NCBI RefSeq assembly: GCF_001879205.1
Contig: NZ_MLFK01000006.1
Location: forward strand, 248,001-312,000
Length of the DNA: 64,000 nucleotides
From: Flavobacterium johnsoniae
GTDB lineage: Bacteria > Bacteroidota > Bacteroidia > Flavobacteriales > Flavobacteriaceae
Direction of reading: 5' to 3'
A program made the translations under genes and the position numbers. The notes under the pieces were generated by a model. The model searched no databases and was not told the DNA's origin. It saw only the letters and a list, made by a program, of their open reading frames with translations. Shown here in pieces: positions 52,794 through 61,150 of the stretch. Position 1 is the first letter of the stretch, and the number at the start of each line of letters is the position of its first letter.

Positions 52794-53771
52794 TTAATCT
52801 AATGACTGATTTTCCTGGTTTGCCATTTGCGAAATTGCAACATATTCTGCGGCTGAAATATTCCCGTAATAGAAATTCAGCGGATTCACAACTTTTCCGT
52901 CTTTGTGTACTTCATAATGACAATGCGGTCCTTCAGATCTTCCTGTGCTTCCTACATAACCAATCACATCGCCGCGTTTGACATGTTGTCCTGGTCTGCA
53001 GTTGTATTTGCTTAGATGCGCATATAAACTTTCATATCCAAAACCGTGCCTGATCACAACATGGTTCCCAAAGCCTGACGCAGTGTTGTCAGCCCTTGCC
53101 ACAACGCCGTCACCAGTGGCATATACAGGCGCTCCTGTATTGGCAGTAAAATCCATTCCGTTGTGCATTTTTCGCACTTTCGTGAAAGGATCGATTCTGT
53201 ATCCAAAACCAGATGCAACGCGTTTTAAATTTTCATTCTGAACAGGCTGAATTGCCGGAATTGCCAATAACAAACTTTCTTTTGCGCCGGCCAGTTTCAA
53301 TATTTCGTCTAAGGATCTGGATTGGATGGCTAATTCTTTTGAGAGTTTATCAACTCTTTTAGTAGTATTTAAAACCAGCTGCGAATTGTTGTAACCCTCT
53401 AAAACCTTATATCTTTCAGAATTTCTAAAGCCAGCTTTCCTGATCGAATCCGGAATTTCTGCTTTATTAAAATAAACCCGGTAAATGTTATTATCTCGTT
53501 CCTCTAAGGCATCTGCAGCAGCGTCAATTTCATCCAGTTTTTTATTCAAAATAGAATATTGCAACTTTAAATTTTCAATTTCACGGGCTTGTAAACGATC
53601 TTTAGGCGTTTCAAAATAAGGAGTATTTATTAAAAGTACAAAAACTAAAAAACCAAACAGCGCCGAAGCCACTAAAAACAGTAATGCGTAACCAATTTTG
53701 ATTCTTTTTCTGGTTTTTATTTTCGTATAAGCCAGATTTTCTGAGTCGTAATAATATTTTACTTTCGCCAT
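52794..53771 (-). CDS. M23 (LytM-type) peptidase, membrane-anchored
   Basis: The product is 325 residues: a cytoplasmic Lys/Arg-rich start, one membrane helix (~28-50), a coiled coil (~60-110), and a C-terminal M23 domain with HNGMDF (zinc His and Asp), GFGNHVVIRHGFGYESLYAHLS and HCHYEVHKDGK. The catalytic residues are present, so it should be an active endopeptidase on peptidoglycan or an activator of division hydrolases. First gene of the leftward M23-MerR-LemA-TPM-TPM run, divergent from alaS. Confidence 0.92.
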   Translation of the reverse strand: MAKVKYYYDSENLAYTKIKTRKRIKIGYALLFLVASALFGFLVFVLLINTPYFETPKDRLQAREIENLKLQYSILNKKLDEIDAAADALEERDNNIYRVYFNKAEIPDSIRKAGFRNSERYKVLEGYNNSQLVLNTTKRVDKLSKELAIQSRSLDEILKLAGAKESLLLAIPAIQPVQNENLKRVASGFGYRIDPFTKVRKMHNGMDFTANTGAPVYATGDGVVARADNTASGFGNHVVIRHGFGYESLYAHLSKYNCRPGQHVKRGDVIGYVGSTGRSEGPHCHYEVHKDGKVVNPLNFYYGNISAAEYVAISQMANQENQSLD

Positions 53772-54049
53772 ATTTTAAAATACCCTATTTTTGCAGCTTG
53801 TAAAATTAGTTAGTCGAACAAAATTACTAAATGTTTCAGTTGTTCGGGGCTTTTTTTCAAGAATAAAAATAATTAGATAATTGAGTCAATTAGACAATTA
53901 GATAATGCGCAAAATAGGAAATTTATTGTTGTAAATAATAAGTTTTTCATTTTCAATTTTAAAATAACGCATTATCAAATTGGGCTGTTTTCTAATTATC
54001 ACATTATCAATTGACACATTTGTAAACAGATACATTTTCTAATTTAAAT
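53772..54049. repeat. Divergent spacer between the M23 gene and alaS with AT-rich inverted words
   Basis: About 280 bp hold the promoters of both genes. The words agataattgagtcaattagac and caattagataatgcgc near 53872-53912 recur in inverted form as cgcattatcaaattg and attatcacattatcaattg near 53967-54018. No RNA, riboswitch or ORF was identified, and no convincing TAnnTTTG was found for alaS. Confidence 0.4.
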
Positions 54050-56680
54050 ATGAAATCACAAGACGTACGTAAACAATTTTTAGATTTTTTTGAGAGCAAA
54101 GGACATACTATTGTCCCATCGGCTCCTATTGTGCTTAAAGACGATCCAACCTTAATGTTCAATAACTCGGGAATGGCCCAGTTTAAAGAATTTTTCTTAG
54201 GAAACGGAACGCCAAAAAGTCCTAGAATTGCCGATACGCAAAAATGTCTTCGTGTTTCAGGAAAACATAACGATCTTGAAGAAGTAGGTATCGATACGTA
54301 TCACCACACGATGTTTGAGATGTTAGGAAACTGGTCTTTTGGGGATTATTTCAAAAAAGAAGCAATCAACTGGGCTTGGGAATTATTGACAGAAGTTTAT
54401 AAAATACCAAAAGAAAATCTTTATGTTTCTGTTTTTGAAGGAAGTAAAGAAGATAATGTCCCGTTTGACCAGGAAGCTTGGGATATCTGGAAAACATTAA
54501 TCGATGAAGACCGAATTATTCTTGGAAACAAGAAAGATAATTTCTGGGAAATGGGAGATCAGGGACCATGCGGACCTTGTTCTGAAATTCACGTTGATTT
54601 GCGTACTCCGGAAGAAAAAGCATTGGTTTCTGGAAAAAGCCTGGTAAACAACGATCACCCACAAGTAGTTGAAATCTGGAATAATGTATTCATGGAATTT
54701 AACCGTAAAGCAGATGGTTCTCTTGAAAAACTTCCTGCACAACACGTAGATACCGGAATGGGATTTGAACGTTTGTGTATGGCATTACAAGGAAAAACAT
54801 CAAACTATGATACGGATGTTTTCATGCCTTTGATTAGAGAAATCGAAACAATTACCGGGGCTGATTATACAGTTAAAGCTTCTAATGAAGCGGAAGAAAA
54901 AGTAAATATCGCAATTCGTGTTATTGCAGATCACGTTCGTGCGGTAGCTTTTGCTATTGCCGATGGACAATTGCCGTCTAATACTGGAGCTGGATATGTA
55001 ATTCGCAGGATTTTACGTCGCGCTATTCGTTACGGATTTACTTTCTTAGGAACAAAAGAACCTTTTATTTATAAACTGGTTGAAACTCTGAGCGAGCAAA
55101 TGGGAGATTCTTTCCCGGAAATCAGAACGCAAAAGGCACTTTGTTCTAATGTAATCCGTGAAGAAGAAAACTCTTTCTTACGTACATTAGATCAGGGATT
55201 AATTCTTTTAGATGCTGTAATTTTAAATAATCAAGGAGATACAATCGATGGTAAAAAAGCATTTGAATTGTATGATACCTATGGTTTTCCAATCGATTTA
55301 ACGGCTTTGATTCTTTCTGAAAAAGGATTAAAGCTGGATGAAGCCGGATTCCAGGAACAATTGCAATTGCAAAAAGAAAGATCTCGTGCAGCATCAAAAG
55401 TAACGGCTGGAGACTGGAACGTAATTATAGAAGATGATATTCAGGAATTTATTGGTTACGACAGATTATCACATCAGGTAAAAATCACGAAATACCGTAG
55501 AGTTGACAGTGCAAAAGATGGTGAAATCTACCAATTGGTTTTCAATGCAACTCCATTTTATGGAGAAAGCGGAGGACAAACAGGCGATAAAGGATATTTA
55601 GAATCTCAAAACGGAGATATCATTTATATCATCGATACTAAAAAGGAAAATAATCAAACGATACATTTAGCAAAATCGTTACCGGAAAATATTACAGCAA
55701 CATTTAATGCGGTTGTAGATGCAAATCAAAGAGCTAAAACCTCGTCAAACCACTCGGCTACGCATTTATTGCACCAAGGTTTGCGCAAGATTTTAGGAAC
55801 GCATATTGAACAAAAAGGTTCGATGGTTCGCAACGCATCATTGCGTTTTGACTTTTCTCATTTCTCTAAAGTAACGGATGAAGAATTAGTAGAAGTAGAG
55901 AACTTTGTAAACGCAAGAATTCGTGAGAGTTTACCATTAATAGAAAAAAGGGCTATACCAAAAGAACAGGCTCTTGAAGAAGGTGCTATTGCTTTGTTTG
56001 GTGAGAAATATGGTGATTTGGTACGTATGATTAAATTCGGTGACTCTGTAGAGTTATGCGGAGGAACACACGTTGCCAATACATCTGATATCTGGCATTT
56101 TAAAATTGTTTCAGAAGGTGCTGTTGCATCTGGAATTAGAAGAATTGAAGCAATTACAAGTGAAGCTGCAAAAGAATATTTTGAATCTCAGGCGGTTTCT
56201 TTAAATGAAATTAAAGAAGCACTTAAAAATGCACAAGATCCGGTAAAATCAATTTTAGCTTTGCAGGACGAAAACGCACAATTGAAAAAACAATTAGAAG
56301 TTTTATTGAAAGATAAAGCAAAAAACATGAAAGCTGATTTGGCTAAAGAATTGCAAGAAATCAACGGAGTTCAGTTTTTAGCGAAACAAGTAGATTTAAA
56401 TCCGGAAGGAGCAAAAGATTTAGCTTACGAGTTGGGGAATTCTTACCATAACTTATTTGTAGTTTTCGCTACAGCTCATGAAGGAAAACCAATGTTAACT
56501 TGTTATATTTCTAAAGAATTAGTAGCAGAGAAAAACCTAAATGCCGGACAAGTAGTTCGCGAATTAGGAAAATATATCCAGGGAGGAGGAGGAGGTCAGC
56601 CTTTCTTCGCAACTGCAGGAGGTAAAAATGTTGACGGAATCGCAGAGGCTTTATCAAAAGCGGTTGATTTTGTGAAGTAA
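54050..56680 (+). CDS. alaS: Alanine--tRNA ligase
   Basis: The product is 876 residues, the full length of AlaRS. The class II catalytic domain starts [13 protein letters not shown] with [17 protein letters not shown] motif 1. The editing domain has H568-S-A-T-H572 and C670-G-G-T-H674, the zinc/editing site. The C-terminal DHHA1-type C-Ala domain has [15 protein letters not shown]. It charges tRNA-Ala and hydrolyses mischarged Ser/Gly. It is transcribed alone, divergent from the M23 gene. Confidence 0.98.
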   Translation: MKSQDVRKQFLDFFESKGHTIVPSAPIVLKDDPTLMFNNSGMAQFKEFFLGNGTPKSPRIADTQKCLRVSGKHNDLEEVGIDTYHHTMFEMLGNWSFGDYFKKEAINWAWELLTEVYKIPKENLYVSVFEGSKEDNVPFDQEAWDIWKTLIDEDRIILGNKKDNFWEMGDQGPCGPCSEIHVDLRTPEEKALVSGKSLVNNDHPQVVEIWNNVFMEFNRKADGSLEKLPAQHVDTGMGFERLCMALQGKTSNYDTDVFMPLIREIETITGADYTVKASNEAEEKVNIAIRVIADHVRAVAFAIADGQLPSNTGAGYVIRRILRRAIRYGFTFLGTKEPFIYKLVETLSEQMGDSFPEIRTQKALCSNVIREEENSFLRTLDQGLILLDAVILNNQGDTIDGKKAFELYDTYGFPIDLTALILSEKGLKLDEAGFQEQLQLQKERSRAASKVTAGDWNVIIEDDIQEFIGYDRLSHQVKITKYRRVDSAKDGEIYQLVFNATPFYGESGGQTGDKGYLESQNGDIIYIIDTKKENNQTIHLAKSLPENITATFNAVVDANQRAKTSSNHSATHLLHQGLRKILGTHIEQKGSMVRNASLRFDFSHFSKVTDEELVEVENFVNARIRESLPLIEKRAIPKEQALEEGAIALFGEKYGDLVRMIKFGDSVELCGGTHVANTSDIWHFKIVSEGAVASGIRRIEAITSEAAKEYFESQAVSLNEIKEALKNAQDPVKSILALQDENAQLKKQLEVLLKDKAKNMKADLAKELQEINGVQFLAKQVDLNPEGAKDLAYELGNSYHNLFVVFATAHEGKPMLTCYISKELVAEKNLNAGQVVRELGKYIQGGGGGQPFFATAGGKNVDGIAEALSKAVDFVK

Positions 56681-56952
56681 TTTTTTAAGGTTCTGAGAAT
56701 CTAAGTTACTAAGGTTCTAAGGCTTTTATAGTATTCAAAAAAGTAAACCCGACAGGTTTTTAAAGCCTGTCGGGTTTTGTATTTATAGTATTCTTTCATT
56801 TTATCATTGGACGAAGAAAGAGGAATTAAGAAAGGCTTTAGCCGAACTATCAGGTTTGGCTAAAGCCCTTTAAATTTATTTATCATCATCGAGGAGGCTA
56901 TTCAAAAAAACTTAGTCTCTTAGAGCCTTAGCATCTTAGTAACTAAAAAAAA
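56681..56952. other. Convergent spacer with two strong hairpins
   Basis: Between alaS and the ABC transporter gene lie aaacccgacagg/cctgtcgggttt (56745-56777) and aaaggctttagcc/ggctaaagcccttt (56831-56871), both perfect and followed by T-rich sequence. Flanking words such as ggttctaag / cttagagcctta near the two gene ends are inverted copies. Termination from both sides is expected. No ORF seen. Confidence 0.7.
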
Positions 56953-58698
56953 CTATTTTCTTTCCCCAATCTGCTGGCGCCACATTGCATAATACAGTCC
57001 TTTTTCAACAATTAAATCTTCGTGTTTACCTTGCTCGATTATTTTACCTTGCTCCAGAACAAAAATTCTGTCAGCGTGCATAACAGTAGATAAACGGTGA
57101 GCGATTAAAACCGTAATTCTGTTTTTATCTGAAATATTTCGTATTGTAGCATTGATTTCTTCTTCGGTAATAGAATCCAAAGCAGAAGTTGCCTCATCAA
57201 AAATCAATAAATTAGGATTTCTAAGAATTGCTCTTGCGATAGATAAACGTTGTTTTTCTCCGCCTGAGACTTTGATTCCACCTTCGCCAATTGTGGTGTT
57301 TAAACCATCTTCGGCACGTCTTAAAAGTTTATCACAGCTTGCGCGTTTTAAGGCGTCATATAAATCTTCGTCGGTTGCATTAGGTTTTACAAACAAAAGA
57401 TTTTCGCGAATAGTTCCAGAAAATAGTTGTGCATCCTGAGTTACAAATCCTAATTGTTTTCTTAAGTCCAGTAAATCAATATCGGTTGAATCAATATCAT
57501 TATAAAAAACCTGACCTTCAGCAGGCGTGTACAATCCAACCAGTAATTTTACCAAAGTTGTTTTTCCGGAACCAGAAGGACCTACAAATGCAACGGTCTG
57601 GCCTTGTTTAATCTCGAAATTGATATTCTCAACGGCTTTAAATTTTGCGGTTTTATGCTGGAAACTCACATTTGAAAATAACAGCGACTGAATCGCTCCA
57701 ACATGTTTTGGGTTTTTCGGACGAAATTCTTTTGGAGCGCTTAGTAAGGTTTTGAAATTCTCCATTGAAACTTTGGTCTCATTCAATGCAATAATAAAGT
57801 TTCCAAGCTCCTGCAGCGGGCCAAAAATGAAGAAAGTAAAGAAAACCATTGTAAGTAAATCGCCCACGATAATTTTTCCTCCAAACAAGAAATAATATAA
57901 TGTGAAAACGACGCAGGTTCTTAAAAAGTGAACCGTTGTACCCTGAATAAAACTTAAACTTCGAATAAAACGGATTTTTTCTAACTCTAACTGCAGAATT
58001 TTAAAAGTGTTTAAATTCAAACGTTTCTCTTCCTGATAAGTTAATCCAAGACTTTTAACCAATTCGATATTTCGCAGACTTTCTGTCGTAGAACCGGCTA
58101 AAGCATTGGTTTGATTGACAATTTTCTTAGAAACGATTTTAATCTTTTTACCCAAATAAGAACTTACCAAAGCAATAATAGGAGCAGTAATTAAAAAGAT
58201 AATCGAAATTCTAAAGTCAATTCGGGCCACATACAAAATGACAAATATGAATCCGATAATGGTTTGAAAAATAAGTGATATAGAAAGCGTAATCAGTTTT
58301 TCAGAATCAGAACGAACTTTGGTTAGTTTGCTTAGAGTTTCACCGCTTCGCTGATCTTCAAATTCGGCATAAGGTAAATCGAGCGATTTTTTGATTCCGT
58401 CCGTGTACATTTGAGCACCGGTTCTCTGAATTACGACATTGGTAAAATAATCCTGAAAATTTTTGGTAATTCTGGAAATCATGGCAGCACCAAGCGAAAG
58501 ACCCAGCCAGAATGATAAAGATTTTATAAACCCGATTTCGTTTCCTTTGTATTTTGCCAGTCCAACACCGCAATCCTGCATTAATTTACCGGTAATAATA
58601 GAATCTGACAAACTGAAACAAATGTTTATAGAGGCCATAATCAAAGCAAAAAACAATAACATTTTATGTCTGATTATATAAGAATATAATAATTTCAT
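56953..58698 (-). CDS. ABC exporter: fused permease and ATPase
   Basis: The product is 581 residues: six membrane helices in the first ~310, then an ATP-binding domain with Walker A GPSGSGKTT (373-381), Q-loop VTQDAQLF, signature VSGGEKQRLS, Walker B LLIFDEATSALD and H-loop AHRLST. The half-transporter layout matches MsbA/multidrug-type exporters and should work as a homodimer moving lipids or drugs outward. Substrate cannot be told. It has its own -7 element and is convergent to alaS. Confidence 0.93.
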   Translation of the reverse strand: MKLLYSYIIRHKMLLFFALIMASINICFSLSDSIITGKLMQDCGVGLAKYKGNEIGFIKSLSFWLGLSLGAAMISRITKNFQDYFTNVVIQRTGAQMYTDGIKKSLDLPYAEFEDQRSGETLSKLTKVRSDSEKLITLSISLIFQTIIGFIFVILYVARIDFRISIIFLITAPIIALVSSYLGKKIKIVSKKIVNQTNALAGSTTESLRNIELVKSLGLTYQEEKRLNLNTFKILQLELEKIRFIRSLSFIQGTTVHFLRTCVVFTLYYFLFGGKIIVGDLLTMVFFTFFIFGPLQELGNFIIALNETKVSMENFKTLLSAPKEFRPKNPKHVGAIQSLLFSNVSFQHKTAKFKAVENINFEIKQGQTVAFVGPSGSGKTTLVKLLVGLYTPAEGQVFYNDIDSTDIDLLDLRKQLGFVTQDAQLFSGTIRENLLFVKPNATDEDLYDALKRASCDKLLRRAEDGLNTTIGEGGIKVSGGEKQRLSIARAILRNPNLLIFDEATSALDSITEEEINATIRNISDKNRITVLIAHRLSTVMHADRIFVLEQGKIIEQGKHEDLIVEKGLYYAMWRQQIGERK

Positions 58699-58725
58699 AT
58701 AGGGATATTAAAAAAATGGAAGATG

Positions 58726-58733
58726 CAAAAGTA
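58726..58733 (-). promoter_or_regulatory. -7 element of the ABC exporter gene
   Basis: Leftward TACTTTTG fits TAnnTTTG, 27 nt before the start codon. Confidence 0.5.
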
Positions 58734-59043
58734 AGCAAATGTTTTAGTTTGCGGTGATGGTTTTTGTTATTAAAAATGTAATTTTTGTAAAGTTGTTTTT
58801 TCACAGTACAGCATTATAAAAAGTAGAATTTAGATTTGCTAATCTTAAAAGATATTTATTTAATTTTTATATCATAAAAAATAAGAAAAAAACTATAGAT
58901 CTAAACGGAGTTTTATTTTTGAGTAATTTTTTTAGCAGAAAAAAACTGACTTATATTGTTTATAGTTAATGGGTTATAAGTGTTTAAGTTACATTATTTC
59001 TTTTCAATGTGGAATGCCGTAAGGTTTTGGTGTAAGGTTGTAT
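58734..59043. other. AT-rich spacer without recognisable gene
   Basis: This divergent spacer of ~310 bp is very AT-rich. I see no ORF with good coding character, RNA gene or strong hairpin. A frame open from 58980 only extends the lipoprotein upstream of its signal peptide. Confidence 0.6.
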
Positions 59044-59051
59044 TACGTTTG
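59044..59051 (+). promoter_or_regulatory. -7 element of the lipoprotein gene
   Basis: TACGTTTG fits TAnnTTTG, 27 nt before the ATG at 59079. Confidence 0.5.
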
Positions 59052-59078
59052 CAGCATTATAAATTTAACCAATTCAAA

Positions 59079-59861
59079 ATGAAAAAAATTTTATGCCTTT
59101 TTAGTGCTTTATCAATGGTACTGATTTCTTCTTGCTCAAGTGATGATAATTCATCAGAATCTGAAAATGCAGTATTATTACCAAAAAAAATTACTGAAAC
59201 AGTTGTTGAAGACGGAAAATCAGGAAGTATTACTTACACTTTAACGTACGATGGAAACAAATTGAAGCAAATCTCTCTTTCAGATGCTTCTAAATCTGTT
59301 TACACTTACACAGGAGATCTTATTACTAAGGTTGAATTATTTAAATCGGGTATTTTACAATCTACGGATGTTTATGCTTACGAAGGTGGAAAATTAGTTT
59401 CTAAAATCACTACAAGAGAATCTAACAAAAGTATTCAGGATAAATTAACTTTCGTTTACAATGCAAACGGAACTGTTAACGCAAACCAATCTCAAATCAT
59501 CGACAGACTAGAAACAAAGTATGATACAACTACTCTTTATACTTTTGTAAATGGAAACATCGCTTCTACAGAATTAATTGATGGTCGTTTGGAAGAAAAA
59601 ATTACAAGCACATTTGACGATAAGAAAAGCCCATACATTAACATTACAGGAGCTAAACTTTTGTTAGATCTAGATAACTATTTTGATTTTTATTCAGCAA
59701 ACAATACAGTAAAAAATGTTACAGTAACTTACGACAGCGAAGGAGCAGTTGATGAAACAGCAACAGTAACAAATACTAATAAATACAATGGAAGTAATTA
59801 TGTTACTGAGTTGTTTTCTGGAGATGCCAAAAACTCTGAAAAATTAGAAATTGAATACTAA
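59079..59861 (+). CDS. Lipoprotein of unknown function
   Basis: I chose the ATG at 59079 because it starts a standard lipoprotein signal (MKKILCLFSALSMVLISSC, lipobox ISSC) and follows a -7 element; the frame from 58980 lacks both. The mature ~245 residues are short beta strands separated by Gly/Asn/Asp turns, with repeated L-x-x-I/V...D-G-x-L units. This resembles the YD/RHS-like strand repeats seen in many Bacteroidota lipoproteins. An acidic Ser/Asp linker (SSDDNSSESENA) follows the Cys, as in surface-exported lipoproteins of this phylum. Monocistronic. Confidence 0.75.
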   Translation: MKKILCLFSALSMVLISSCSSDDNSSESENAVLLPKKITETVVEDGKSGSITYTLTYDGNKLKQISLSDASKSVYTYTGDLITKVELFKSGILQSTDVYAYEGGKLVSKITTRESNKSIQDKLTFVYNANGTVNANQSQIIDRLETKYDTTTLYTFVNGNIASTELIDGRLEEKITSTFDDKKSPYINITGAKLLLDLDNYFDFYSANNTVKNVTVTYDSEGAVDETATVTNTNKYNGSNYVTELFSGDAKNSEKLEIEY

Positions 59862-59877
59862 TAATTCAAAATAATTA

Positions 59878-59918
59878 AAATAATCCCCATGATCAATTGA
59901 TTTTGGGGATTTTTTTTG
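59878..59918 (+). terminator. Terminator of the lipoprotein gene
   Basis: Stem aatcccca / tggggatt, 14-nt loop, eight T, ~20 nt past the stop. Confidence 0.85.
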
Positions 59919-59941
59919 ATTCGTAAATAAGTTTTAAACCG

Positions 59942-59949
59942 TATTTTTG
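59942..59949 (+). promoter_or_regulatory. -7 element of the GSCFA gene
   Basis: TATTTTTG fits TAnnTTTG, 14 nt before the ATG. A TTTG lies at 59915-59918, 23 nt upstream and inside the preceding terminator's T run. Confidence 0.45.
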
Positions 59950-59963
59950 AATAAAAAAACAAA

Positions 59964-60920
59964 ATGCAGTTCAGAACTCAAATTCCAATTTCAAAAAGTA
60001 ATACCCCAATCGATTACAATTCGAAAGTACTTTCTATTGGTTCCTGTTTTGCAGAAAATATGGCCGAAAAATTCGATTATTTTAAATTGCAAAATGAAAC
60101 CAATCCTTTCGGAATTATTTTTAATCCAGTTTCAATAAACAAATTATTCAGCAGAGTTTGTAAAGAAGAATTGTTTGAAGAAAAAGATGTTTTTTTTTAT
60201 AACGAGCGCTGGCACAGTTTTGAGGTTCATTCTGATTTAAGTAATGCTGACCGACAGGAATTACTGGAGACGCTGAATAAAGCGATTACGGAAACAAATA
60301 AAAAAATCAAAGAAGCTACACATATTATTATCACGTTTGGGACTTCGTGGGTTTATCGAAATATTGAAAGTGAAGAAATCGCGGCCAATTGCCATAAAGT
60401 ACCTCAAAAACAATTTTCAAAAGAATTATTATCGGTAGATATAATCGAGAAAAGCATTCAAAACACAATCGATTTAATTCAGACTTTAAATCCAGAGATC
60501 AATTTCATTTTTACCGTTTCGCCGGTGCGCCACATAAAAGATGGTTTTGTAGAAAATCAATTGAGTAAATCGCATTTGTTTACAGCCTTACATTCTATTC
60601 TAAAATCTAAAATCTACAATCAAAGATTAGCGTATTTCCCTTCCTACGAAATCATGATGGACGAACTTCGCGATTATCGTTTTTATGCTGAAGATATGCT
60701 GCATCCTAATCAAATTGCAATCGATTATATTTGGAAACTTTTCAGTGAAAATTATATTTCGTCGGAAAGCATTTCTATCCTGCAGGAAGTTGATGAAATC
60801 CAAAAAAGCCTGCGCCATCGAAGCTTCAATCCAGAATCTGAACAGCATCAAAAATTCTTAGCAAACCTGCAGCAGAAAATAAATCGTTTAGGAGAAAAGT
60901 TACCTCACATTAAATTCTAA
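59964..60920 (+). CDS. GSCFA-domain protein
   Basis: The product is 318 residues. The eponymous S-I-G-S-C-F-A-E-N motif lies near residue 30, then TFGTSWVYR, FTVSPVRHIKDG and a late DMLHPNQIAIDYIW. The blocks G-S-C, G-T, V-S-P-V-R and D-x-x-H-P-x correspond to the SGNH/GDSL-hydrolase pattern, so an esterase-like activity with Cys or Ser nucleophile is plausible. No signal peptide; cytoplasmic. It is near the AsmA-like gene but separated by ~230 bp. Confidence 0.88.
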   Translation: MQFRTQIPISKSNTPIDYNSKVLSIGSCFAENMAEKFDYFKLQNETNPFGIIFNPVSINKLFSRVCKEELFEEKDVFFYNERWHSFEVHSDLSNADRQELLETLNKAITETNKKIKEATHIIITFGTSWVYRNIESEEIAANCHKVPQKQFSKELLSVDIIEKSIQNTIDLIQTLNPEINFIFTVSPVRHIKDGFVENQLSKSHLFTALHSILKSKIYNQRLAYFPSYEIMMDELRDYRFYAEDMLHPNQIAIDYIWKLFSENYISSESISILQEVDEIQKSLRHRSFNPESEQHQKFLANLQQKINRLGEKLPHIKF

Positions 60921-61150
60921 TCTCGAAATAAGCATTCATTGAAAATCGATGATAAACAAAGGTAATTGGAGTCTTATCGAGTTTGTGATCAAAACAACAA
61001 AAGTAGGAAATTAACTATTTTACCATGAAATTTTAGAATAATTGCATATAATTATGTAAATTGTTAAGGTTTAAAATTTCCAATTTTGTAATCTGTAGAA
61101 ATACAGTTTTTACAATAACACAACTTTAATCTAATCGTGCTTATCGGCGT

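Noticed and set aside
58980..59078. Upstream extension of the lipoprotein reading frame
   Set aside because: The extension would bury the lipoprotein signal peptide 33 residues inside and precede the -7 element; the start at 59079 fits both.
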